Origin: Clostridium sp.
GTDB taxonomy: Bacteria; Bacillota; Clostridia; Oscillospirales; Acutalibacteraceae
Direction of reading: 5' to 3'
Assembly: GCA_031272895.1 (NCBI GenBank)
Contig: JAISSW010000010.1
Span: 34,038 to 98,037, forward strand
Length of the DNA: 64,000 nt
Below, piece by piece: positions 57,981 to 64,000 of the stretch. The position numbers and the translations under genes were made by a program. The notes under the pieces were generated by a model. The model ran no database searches and was not told the DNA's origin. It saw only the letters and a list, made by a program, of their open reading frames with translations. Each line of letters starts with the position of its first letter. The first letter of the stretch is position 1.

Positions 57981-59261
57981 TTATTTAATGTCCTCAAATT
58001 CGGACAAAAAATCCTCCATAAAGACTCTTTCCCCACGGTTATGGCGGCTCTTTTCCGCCGCGGCAATAATGGCGTGGCTCGGCAGTGTGCGGTCAATAAA
58101 GGTTATGTCGCGCTCGTCGTCCTTTTCGCCCTTAAGCACCTTCAGGAAATCCAGCACTATTCCAACGTCGCCGTTGCCGTGCCCGGGCAGGGTAACAAGC
58201 CCTTTCTTGCGCTTCCCCTTGCCGAATATGTTTATCGTCAAATCATTGTGGTCGCAAAGCAACTCGCCCTCCGTGCCCATAAAGTGTGACTTGCGGCAGC
58301 ACTTTTGGCTGAACGCCGTCATGGTGTGCAGGGCTGTTTGTCCGTCGCCAAAGTCAATGCTGACCGTTTGGTTGTCGCAAACGTCATTGTCGTTAAGGAA
58401 CACGCAGCGCCCGAATTGCCCTGTGCGCAGCGCCTCATAAATATCCGCCTTGGTCGCCTTTGCCTTGCCCGTAAGGCGGCGCTTTTTGAACTTAACAAAG
58501 GTGGTTTTCCATGGCGGGGACTTAACATAGTGGAATTCGCAGTCATACGGGCAGCTTTTCTTCGCCTTACAGCCGCCAAGGCAAAACTCCGTTGCGCCCT
58601 CGGGTGCGTTTTCGCGCCTAAAATAGTCTAAGCTGCCCAAGGAGCTGACGGAAAGCGCCGGCTTTTCGTCAAAGAACCACTGTATAAGGTCAATATCGTG
58701 GCAGCATTTTGCCAGCAGGGAGGGGGTTGACTCCGACTCAATCTTCCAATCCCCGCGCACATAAGAGTGAGCAAAGTGGAAGTAGCCTATGTTCTCCGTG
58801 TGGTTGATTGTTACAAGCTTGCCGATTACTCCGGAGCGGATGAGAGCCTTAATCCGCCGATAATAATTGTGGTAGCGCAGCACATGGCACACCACTATTT
58901 TTACACCCTTTTCCTCCGCCTGCTTGGCAAGGGCGACGCATTCGCCGTAGTCGCCGGATATAGGCTTTTCCAGCAAGATTGTATAGCCCAAGTCCACGGC
59001 GGGCTTGGCAATCTCCACATGGCTTGCGTCCTGTGTGCCGATAATCAGCCCGTCGGCGATTTTGCCTTTGGCAAACAACTCCTCGGCGCTGGCGTAGCGG
59101 TTCTCCGGCGGCACGTTAAAGCGCTCGCCCATTTCCTGCAGCACACGGGGCGCTGTGTCGCACACAGCGACGATTTCAATCTCGTTTTTTTTCAACAGGC
59201 GAATGATTGTAAGGTACTCAACACAGCGGCTGCCCAAACCAATTGCGGCAATTTTAAGCAT
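57981..59261 (-). CDS. Gfo/Idh/MocA family oxidoreductase
   Basis: A 426-residue NAD(P)-dependent sugar oxidoreductase. The N-terminal Rossmann motif is IAAIGLGSRCVEYL, and ILLEKPISGDYGEC holds the catalytic-site Glu-Lys-Pro. A Cys cluster, CKAKKSCPYDC, is found in a subset of the family and may bind metal. The start is ATG 59261 with GGGGGGAG upstream; the earlier in-frame start lies before the ribosome site. It leads an operon with two GPH symporters, so the pair probably imports and oxidises a sugar or inositol-like compound. Confidence 0.88.
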   Translation of the reverse strand: MLKIAAIGLGSRCVEYLTIIRLLKKNEIEIVAVCDTAPRVLQEMGERFNVPPENRYASAEELFAKGKIADGLIIGTQDASHVEIAKPAVDLGYTILLEKPISGDYGECVALAKQAEEKGVKIVVCHVLRYHNYYRRIKALIRSGVIGKLVTINHTENIGYFHFAHSYVRGDWKIESESTPSLLAKCCHDIDLIQWFFDEKPALSVSSLGSLDYFRRENAPEGATEFCLGGCKAKKSCPYDCEFHYVKSPPWKTTFVKFKKRRLTGKAKATKADIYEALRTGQFGRCVFLNDNDVCDNQTVSIDFGDGQTALHTMTAFSQKCCRKSHFMGTEGELLCDHNDLTINIFGKGKRKKGLVTLPGHGNGDVGIVLDFLKVLKGEKDDERDITFIDRTLPSHAIIAAAEKSRHNRGERVFMEDFLSEFEDIK

Positions 59262-59298
59262 GACTATAGCTCCCCCCGAAAGTAAAATTAACAGCACA

Positions 59299-59327
59299 AT
59301 TATAGCACAACCGCAAAAAAGTAGCAA
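59299..59327 (-). promoter_or_regulatory. Promoter of the Gfo/Idh-GPH-polA-murC operon
   Basis: On the minus strand TTGCTA (complement of 59322-59327), 17 bases, then TATAAT (complement of 59299-59304) with an extended TG. If no internal promoters exist, polA and murC depend on it. Confidence 0.8.
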
Positions 59328-59394
59328 GGGCGAGGGCGGTATAAGTGCGGCGCGAAGCGGATAAAAGAAAAAAACAAAAAAGTGTAAAACATAC

Positions 59395-59423
59395 TTGACA
59401 TAAAATGTAAAGTGTGCTATACT
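59395..59423 (+). promoter_or_regulatory. Promoter of the XRE/membrane protein module
   Basis: TTGACA (59395-59400), a 17-base spacer and TATACT (59418-59423). Confidence 0.88.
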
Positions 59424-59446
59424 ATTATTGTAAAGCGCACTTTACA
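59406..59446. promoter_or_regulatory. Operator repeats overlapping the XRE promoter
   Basis: TGTAAAG-CGCA-CTTTACA (59429-59446) is a perfect 7-bp palindrome just downstream of the -10 box. A further half-site TGTAAAGTGTGC (59406-59417) lies between -35 and -10 and forms a long imperfect inverted repeat with GCGCACTTTACA. This is the layout of an autorepressed small regulator. Confidence 0.75.
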
Positions 59447-59472
59447 TCGAATCTGAAAGGAGCTGATAGACC

Positions 59473-59691
59473 TTGGTGGATAACATCATCGCCGAACTGC
59501 GAAAAACGCACAAGCTGTCGCAGGCGGAGTTGGCGGACGCGGTGGACGTGTCCCGGCAAACCATCATAAGCATAGAAAACGGCAAATACACCGCAAGCCT
59601 GCCGCTTGCTCACAGGATTGCCGCCCACTTTGGCAAAGCCATTGAAGAAGTATTCATTTTTGAAGGAGATGACAGACATGACGGAGAATAA
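59473..59691 (+). CDS. XRE-family helix-turn-helix regulator (YozG-like)
   Basis: A 72-residue Cro/CI-type DNA-binding protein. The helix-turn-helix is LSQAELADAVDVSRQTIISIE, here across residues about 15-35, followed by NGKYTASLPLAHRIAAHFGK and IEEVFIFE. This is the standard shape of small Firmicutes regulators paired with a membrane protein. The start is TTG 59473 (or GTG 59476), with AAGGAG ten bases upstream. It overlaps the next gene by 14 bases and very likely represses its own promoter through the TGTAAAG palindromes. Confidence 0.9.
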   Translation: MVDNIIAELRKTHKLSQAELADAVDVSRQTIISIENGKYTASLPLAHRIAAHFGKAIEEVFIFEGDDRHDGE

Positions 59692-60112
59692 TTTCAGGAA
59701 ATGGGTAAAAATTCGCTTTGCGGTTAACGCCGCTTTGCTTGCCACCGGCGCGGCGCTGATTGTGCTTGCCTTTAAGCGGCAAGGGGGTTGGGCGCCATTC
59801 GGTCTTACGAACGGGCTTTACTGGGGCTTTGCCTGGGGCATAGTCGGCAACGCAATTGCCCAGCTGATACGCTGTATTTCCGGGCTGAAGAACGGCAAGG
59901 AACTGAGGAAGCAATTTGTTCGGGAAACGGACGAGAGGAATATTGCGCTTGTAAAAAAGGCATGGGAATATACGGGCTATATTTCACTTGTCGCCTTGCT
60001 TGCGGTAGCCGCCTTTATGTCCGCTGAAGTTATGCAGGCGCTTGTGTTTGCCGCCGCAGGCGAGCTGCTGCTGTTCCTGCTGCTCTACTTGATTTTGCAT
60101 AAGATAGGCTGA
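59678..60112 (+). CDS. Membrane protein paired with the XRE regulator (DUF2178-like)
   Basis: About 144 residues with four membrane helices (INAALLATGAALIVLAF-type first helix, a second at GLYWGFAWGIVGNAIA, then two near the C-terminus). Between helices 2 and 3 the cytoplasmic segment RETDERNIALVKKAWEYTG has the DER-x-x-x-I motif of DUF2178-type proteins. The start is ATG 59678, with AAGGAG upstream inside the HTH gene. Function of the pair is unknown; the membrane protein may sense or protect against a membrane-active compound. Confidence 0.75.
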   Translation: MTENNFRKWVKIRFAVNAALLATGAALIVLAFKRQGGWAPFGLTNGLYWGFAWGIVGNAIAQLIRCISGLKNGKELRKQFVRETDERNIALVKKAWEYTGYISLVALLAVAAFMSAEVMQALVFAAAGELLLFLLLYLILHKIG

Positions 60113-60118
60113 CAAAGG

Positions 60119-60715
60119 CTATGCGCGCCGCCCGCGCTCCCTTGCCCTTAGGTGTGCGGCGGTGCGCTCAAGCAGCAGCTTGGCGTCCGGGGTGTTGAGC
60201 CGCGGCAGTTCACCGTAATACTCATACCCCGGCGCAAAGGCATCAGCAGCAACGCCGGTGTATTCCGCGCGGATAAGCAAATAAAGCCGCCGCCCCTCCC
60301 TTACAACAGCCTCCTGCGTGATTAAAAAGCCGTTGCCGCACAGCCATTCGCGTGCCTCGTTGGCGCGGCTCATTGGCTGCAGAATAAGCCGCTTGCCGGC
60401 GGCTTTAATCCAGGGGCAGGCGCTGAGTATGCGGGAAATAAGCGTACCGCCCATTCCCAACAAAAGTATGCAGTCCGCCTCGTCCTCGGCTATGCCGCTT
60501 AGCCCGTCGGAAAGCCGCAGCTCAACCCTGTCGCTCACGCCATAGGCGGCAAGGCTGTTCGCCGCGTTTTGGAGGGGCTTTTCGGCAATGTCACAAGCCA
60601 ACAAACGCTGCGGCGGATTTTCCCGCAGCGCTAAATAAGCGCACAAATAGCCGTGGTCTGTGCCTATATCGGCGACGCAGGACCCGGACGGCACCCAGTC
60701 AGCCGCCAGCCGCAA
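60119..60715 (-). CDS. trmK: tRNA (adenine22-N1)-methyltransferase
   Basis: TrmK methylates A22 of tRNA using SAM. The SAM motif is VADIGTDHGYLCAYLA, followed by ACDIAEKPLQNA and LLLGMGGTLISRIL, which match the family. ILQPMSRANEAREWL is also typical. The start is not certain: the TTG at 60715 is the only usual start codon, but the upstream frame still encodes a conserved-looking LSPRLRLAADW. The true start might be a rarer codon a few residues upstream. It converges with the membrane-protein gene, 6 bases apart. Confidence 0.85.
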   Translation of the reverse strand: MRLAADWVPSGSCVADIGTDHGYLCAYLALRENPPQRLLACDIAEKPLQNAANSLAAYGVSDRVELRLSDGLSGIAEDEADCILLLGMGGTLISRILSACPWIKAAGKRLILQPMSRANEAREWLCGNGFLITQEAVVREGRRLYLLIRAEYTGVAADAFAPGYEYYGELPRLNTPDAKLLLERTAAHLRARERGRRA

Positions 60716-60759
60716 GCGTGGCGACAGGCGGGGGCTTTTTTTATGGGTATTGCCGCCTG

Positions 60760-60969
60760 TTATTGGGCGTTACCCGCCAAAAAGGCGTTGATGTCCGCCA
60801 CAAGCTTGTCCGCGTCCACGCCATGGACGGCGCAGGCTTGGGCTACCGTTTCCCCGCGGGAGGCGGGACAGCCGAGGCAGTGCATACCCATGTTGAGGAA
60901 AAACGGCGCGGTTGCGCGGTTTTCGTCAAGAATATCGCCAATGACGGTATCTTTAGTGATTGAAGTCAT
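60760..60969 (-). CDS. DUF1858 small Cys-containing protein
   Basis: A 69-residue protein: MTSITKDTVIGDILDENRAT, then FFLNMGMHCLGCPASRGETV, then VHGVDADKLVADINAFLA. The CxxC within GMHCLGCPAS is the DUF1858 signature. These proteins are often found near hybrid-cluster or redox proteins and may bind a metal or redox partner. The start is ATG 60969, set by GGAGG upstream; the longer frame is not conserved. It lies 44 bases upstream of trmK. Confidence 0.85.
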   Translation of the reverse strand: MTSITKDTVIGDILDENRATAPFFLNMGMHCLGCPASRGETVAQACAVHGVDADKLVADINAFLAGNAQ

Positions 60970-61072
60970 AATAAAAACCTCCGGATAAATTGTGATTATA
61001 GTATAGCGCATGGAGGGGCTTTCTGTCAAGCGGGCGGAGGCTTTTTGAAAAAAAAATCAAGAAACGCGCTAT

Positions 61073-61089
61073 ATTTCCAATTTGGAAAT
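61073..61089. promoter_or_regulatory. Palindrome in the -35 region of the lipase-like gene
   Basis: ATTTCCAA-T-TTGGAAAT is a perfect 17-bp palindrome covering the place of the -35 box. An activator or repressor dimer could bind here. Confidence 0.55.
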
Positions 61090-61105
61090 TCCCCCCCGCA
61101 ATTTG

Positions 61106-61114
61106 TGCTATAAT
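61106..61114 (+). promoter_or_regulatory. Extended -10 promoter of the lipase-like gene
   Basis: TGCTATAAT: a TG dinucleotide one base before a perfect TATAAT (61109-61114). The -35 position is poor, which fits control by a factor at the adjacent palindrome. Confidence 0.75.
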
Positions 61115-61169
61115 ACGCCTGTATAGGCAAAAAACGGCATTCCATAACAATAAGTAAGGGGCGACAGAC

Positions 61170-62726
61170 ATGAAAAACAGCAAAAGGCTTTTGGCGGCGG
61201 TTTTGGCGGTAGTTCTTGCGCTTAGCTTGGGCATACCCGCCTTGGCGGTAACCGGCGGGGATGTGAGCGCCTACCCGGTTATTCAGATTCAGGGAAGCAC
61301 CAGCGCTCTTAAGTTCAACGAGGGTACGGCAAACGAGGAAATTGCCTTTGAGAACAGCAAGGAGAAAATGCAGGAGGCAATTGAGCCTGTGCTGGGTGAT
61401 TTGGCAATCGGCGTGGCGACGCAAAACTGGGACAAGGTTGCGGACGGCCTGATTGCGTTCTTCCAAAACTGGATGGGCAATTTAGAGATGGAGCTTGACG
61501 GTACGGAGGTTTACCCCGGGATTACACGCACGGGCGGGGCACTGCCTTATTGGAAAAACGGTGTGCGCTACAACTACCAAATGAGCAACGGGAAGGTTAG
61601 GGACAACCACTGCGGCTTTTGGTTTGACTGGCGCAAGGACCCGCTGACGCTTGCCGACGAGCTGAAGGACTACATTGAGGAGATTAAGGCGACAACGGGG
61701 CAAAGCAAGGTCAACCTGATTGCCGTCAGCGGTTCAACGGCAATGGTGCTGGCTTATTTGGATAAATACGGCTACGACAGCGTGGCAAGCATAATGCTGG
61801 TGCAGTCGCTCCACGCGGGCGCTACGGTAATCGGTCAGTTAGCCACCAAGCAGTTCAAAATTAACCCTGAGGCGCTGAACGGAACGAATGCTTTCAACCT
61901 TTTTGGGCTTTATGATTTACAGGAAAGCGTCGGTCCGGTTATAGACGAAATATATAACTACGGCTTGGGGGAGATAGTCGCCGCGTTCTTCAACTATGCC
62001 TCCGAGCAGGTTGTCGACAGGCTCTACGACGAGGCTATTACGCCCATACTCTTCCATCTGCCGGAATTTTGGGGCTTTTTGCCCGATGAATACTATGAGC
62101 AGGCAAAGCTCTGCCTTGTTGACGACGACCCGGCTTGGGCGGACTTCCTTGAACGTGCGGACGAATACCACTACGGCTACATGGTTCGCTCCGATGAGAT
62201 TTTGAAGGCGGCCGCCGAGAACATCAAGGTCATGCTGACCGTGGGCTACAATCTTCCGGGGCTGCCGCTTGGCGCGGACGGAGTCAACCCCAACACTGAC
62301 GCGCTTGTGGACGTTGAAAAGGCAAGCTTTGGTGCTATTGCCGCACCCTACGGCAAAAGACTTTCTGCCAAAACTCAGGCTGTTGACGACGGGCATGACC
62401 ACCTTTCGCCCGACGGACAGATAGACGCATCCACCTGCGTCCTGCCGGAGCAAACCTGGTTCTTTAAGGATTGCTACCACCAGATGGAAACCAGCTTTGG
62501 CGGGCTGTACGAGTGGTTCCAAAAGAGCGACAACCCCACGGTTACAGCCAACCCGGATTATCCGCAGTATATGCAGTTTGTGGAGCGCTTCTCCTACGCA
62601 AAAATAGAAAGCGGCAGCACGGCGTTTAGCTTCTCCGACCTGTGGCAAAGGATAGTCAACGCCTTTTTGGCGGTCTGGCGCTACATTGAGCATTTGCTGC
62701 TGACAGGCAAGCTGTTTTCGCTGTAA
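61170..62726 (+). CDS. Secreted lipase/acylhydrolase-like alpha/beta-hydrolase
   Basis: The signal peptide ends GIPALAVTG. The core looks like an LCAT/lipase-type fold. YPVIQIQGSTSALKF resembles the first strand and oxyanion loop, FWFDWRKDPLTLADELKDYI is close to the FDWR-P motif, and the elbow is VNLIAVSGSTAMVLAYL, where the Ser lies in A-V-S-G-S instead of the usual GxSxG. A His in DDGHDHLSPDGQIDAS is the likely catalytic His. The C-terminus has an aromatic helix (LWQRIVNAFLAVWRYIEHLL) like two other secreted proteins here. The change in the elbow may alter substrate use or indicate a non-lipase role. AAGGGGCGACAG precedes the start. Confidence 0.7.
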   Translation: MKNSKRLLAAVLAVVLALSLGIPALAVTGGDVSAYPVIQIQGSTSALKFNEGTANEEIAFENSKEKMQEAIEPVLGDLAIGVATQNWDKVADGLIAFFQNWMGNLEMELDGTEVYPGITRTGGALPYWKNGVRYNYQMSNGKVRDNHCGFWFDWRKDPLTLADELKDYIEEIKATTGQSKVNLIAVSGSTAMVLAYLDKYGYDSVASIMLVQSLHAGATVIGQLATKQFKINPEALNGTNAFNLFGLYDLQESVGPVIDEIYNYGLGEIVAAFFNYASEQVVDRLYDEAITPILFHLPEFWGFLPDEYYEQAKLCLVDDDPAWADFLERADEYHYGYMVRSDEILKAAAENIKVMLTVGYNLPGLPLGADGVNPNTDALVDVEKASFGAIAAPYGKRLSAKTQAVDDGHDHLSPDGQIDASTCVLPEQTWFFKDCYHQMETSFGGLYEWFQKSDNPTVTANPDYPQYMQFVERFSYAKIESGSTAFSFSDLWQRIVNAFLAVWRYIEHLLLTGKLFSL

Positions 62727-62795
62727 GAAACACAGCTGCCGGCGGCTCTTGGCGCGGATAGCTTCATGGAAAAGCTTTGCAGCTTGCACGGGCAA

Positions 62796-63707
62796 TTAGT
62801 CGGTGATACCCGCGGGCAGCCGGTAATCCTCATCAATATAAATAAAATGTGGGTTAAGGGTTTGGTGCGCAAACCAGGTGCGCTGGCGCTTGGCGTATCT
62901 TCGGGTTGCGCGCTTAAGGTTCTCAACCGCCTCCTCGCGGCTTATTTCGCCCCTTAGGGCGGGAAAAAGCTCCTTGTGACCGATTGCCTGCCTTGCTGTG
63001 GGGGTCTGCTTGCCCAAAAAGCGCTCCGCCTCCTCCCAAAGACCGCTTGCAAGCATTTGGTCAACACGCCTGTCCAGCCGCTCATAAAGCTCCTCGCGCT
63101 TGCGGCAATCAAGCACAATTGTACGAATCTCGTATGGGCTTTCCTCTCTGCGGGATTGCTCGTCGTGCTCGCTGGGGGTAAGCCCCGTAACAAGGTAACG
63201 CTCCCACGCGCGGACTATCCTTGCTATGCCGCCCGTCCGCAACCGCTCAGCCGCGATTGGGTCAAGCTCCTTGATTTTTGCAAGCAGCTCCGCCCCGCCG
63301 TCCGCCTCTGCCGCCGCGCGCAGCTCCTCGCGCAGCCCTGTGTCGCTATCCTGAGGGGCAAAGCGCAGGTTTTGGGTCAGCGCGTTGTAATAAAGCCCCG
63401 TGCCGCCCACTATAACCGCCTGCTTACCCTTAGCAATTATATCCGCAATGGCGTTGTTTGCGTCCTCACAATACCGTGCTACGCTGTAAGGCTCGCCCGG
63501 CGGCAAAAACCCCATAAGATGGTGCTTAATCCCGCCGCGCTCCTCCATGGAGGGCTGGGCTGTGGCTATGGGCATATCGGCGTAGACCTGCATGGAATCG
63601 CAGGACACAACCTCGCCGTTAAGCTGCTTACACAGCGTAATACCCAAGGCGGTTTTACCCGTGCCGGTGCAGCCCGTCACGCCGATTAACAAAGGCTTTT
63701 TACTCAC
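62796..63707 (-). CDS. miaA: tRNA dimethylallyltransferase
   Basis: MiaA adds a dimethylallyl group to A37 of tRNAs reading UNN codons. The P-loop is GCTGTGKTALG, then VSCDSMQVYADMPIATAQPS, and VIVGGTGLYYNALTQN. TARQAIGHKELFP and RRYAKRQRTWF are the C-terminal landmarks. The start is GTG 63707, with GGAG eight bases upstream. At 303 residues it is typical. It is expressed from its own promoter. Confidence 0.95.
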   Translation of the reverse strand: MSKKPLLIGVTGCTGTGKTALGITLCKQLNGEVVSCDSMQVYADMPIATAQPSMEERGGIKHHLMGFLPPGEPYSVARYCEDANNAIADIIAKGKQAVIVGGTGLYYNALTQNLRFAPQDSDTGLREELRAAAEADGGAELLAKIKELDPIAAERLRTGGIARIVRAWERYLVTGLTPSEHDEQSRREESPYEIRTIVLDCRKREELYERLDRRVDQMLASGLWEEAERFLGKQTPTARQAIGHKELFPALRGEISREEAVENLKRATRRYAKRQRTWFAHQTLNPHFIYIDEDYRLPAGITD

Positions 63708-63726
63708 TGCTGAATCTCCGTTGATG

Positions 63727-63769
63727 TTGTTGCAACAAGATTATACTTCACCCGCCGCCGACTTGTCAA
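63727..63769 (-). promoter_or_regulatory. miaA promoter with overlapping palindrome
   Basis: On the minus strand TTGACA (complement of 63764-63769), an 18-base spacer, then TATAAT (complement of 63740-63745). TTGTTGCAACAA (63727-63738), a perfect 12-bp palindrome, covers the expected start site and may be an operator. Confidence 0.75.
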
Positions 63770-63799
63770 ACGCCGGACGGCCGAGGCGGGGCAACTTAC

Positions 63800-63938
63800 C
63801 GGCGAAACAATCAACGGCGTGACGGGCGAGTTTGCGCGCGGCAATCGGTATGTCAGCGAAATCGATGGATTTTGGGGCTTCGCAAAGCATCGGTTGGTCA
63901 AGCTCTTCCGCAAAAATCCGCTCTTCTCTGCCGATTAA
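63800..63938 (+). pseudogene. Remnant of an ISXO2/IS1595-like transposase
   Basis: An in-frame stretch reads RGNRYVSEIDGFWGFAKHRL and then diverges before a TAA at 63936-63938. The -IDGFWGFAKHRL- part resembles the C-terminal region of IS1595/ISXO2-type transposases (G-IE-FW-YAK-RL). There is no start codon or full domain, so it is a decayed fragment if real. Confidence 0.45.
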
Positions 63939-63946
63939 AATTTATA

Positions 63947-63975
63947 TTGACTGTTGCTCTTTTAGGGGGTATAAT
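63947..63975 (+). promoter_or_regulatory. Outgoing promoter at the window edge
   Basis: TTGACT (63947-63952), a 17-base spacer and TATAAT (63970-63975). It would drive a gene starting beyond 64000. Confidence 0.8.
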
Positions 63976-64000
63976 ATTGATGTCAACAGGGCAGCATACA

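Noticed and set aside
62976..63689. 237-residue plus-strand frame
   Set aside because: Antisense to miaA, which has all its family motifs.

Overview
The window looks like part of a Bacillota genome, most likely a gut-type Clostridia/Oscillospiraceae relative, with fairly high GC. The signs are strong AGGAGG-type ribosome binding sites, TTGACA-N17-TATAAT promoters, monoderm surface genes (LCP-like, cohesin-like, transglutaminase-like), a FeoB-associated Cys-rich protein, TrmK, a QueT-type transporter, DUF1858 and a glycyl radical enzyme, which implies anaerobic life. No species can be named from the sequence alone.

Layout. 1-11300 (+): the end of pyruvate kinase, folC, tcdA, a surface/secretion cluster (PI-PLC-like protein, GH13 glucosidase, degenerate LCP protein, transglutaminase lipoprotein, cohesin/cadherin-like membrane protein), then prfB, a cyclase-family hydrolase and an undecaprenyl-phosphate sugar transferase. 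11300-18260 (-): rplI, a small membrane protein, a lysA-like decarboxylase, recA, and an MMPL/RND exporter with six tandem extracellular repeats. 18350-21800 (+): a feoA-feoA-feoB-Cys-rich iron operon with two identical-architecture operator candidates. 21800-23230 (-): queT-like and an SDR enzyme. 23400-36700 (+): one 4322-residue secreted repeat protein on its own promoter and terminator. 36740-40270 (+): a zinc/manganese ABC transporter operon with a small His/Cys membrane protein and a lipoprotein.

40300-43060 (-): a secreted metzincin protease behind two promoters, a G-quadruplex-type 7-bp repeat and an intrinsic terminator in its leader. 43147-43700: tRNA-Ala(CGC) followed by several terminators and a four-copy palindromic repeat family. 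43700-47260 (+): a lower-GC single gene that fuses a radical SAM activase to a complete glycyl radical enzyme. 47300-59330 (-): ilvD, a hypothetical secreted protein, a ketopantoate reductase-like protein, then an operon of a Gfo/Idh oxidoreductase, two GPH sugar symporters, polA and murC. 59390-64000: an XRE/membrane-protein module with its palindromic operator, trmK, DUF1858, a secreted lipase-like protein, miaA, an IS remnant and an outgoing promoter.

The most unusual items are the giant repeat protein, the fused activase-glycyl radical enzyme, the G-rich repeat/attenuator leader of the metalloprotease, the repeat-bearing MMPL exporter, and an aromatic C-terminal helix shared by three otherwise unrelated secreted proteins. 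These last three (giant protein, metzincin, lipase-like) may be displayed on the same cell surface through that tail.
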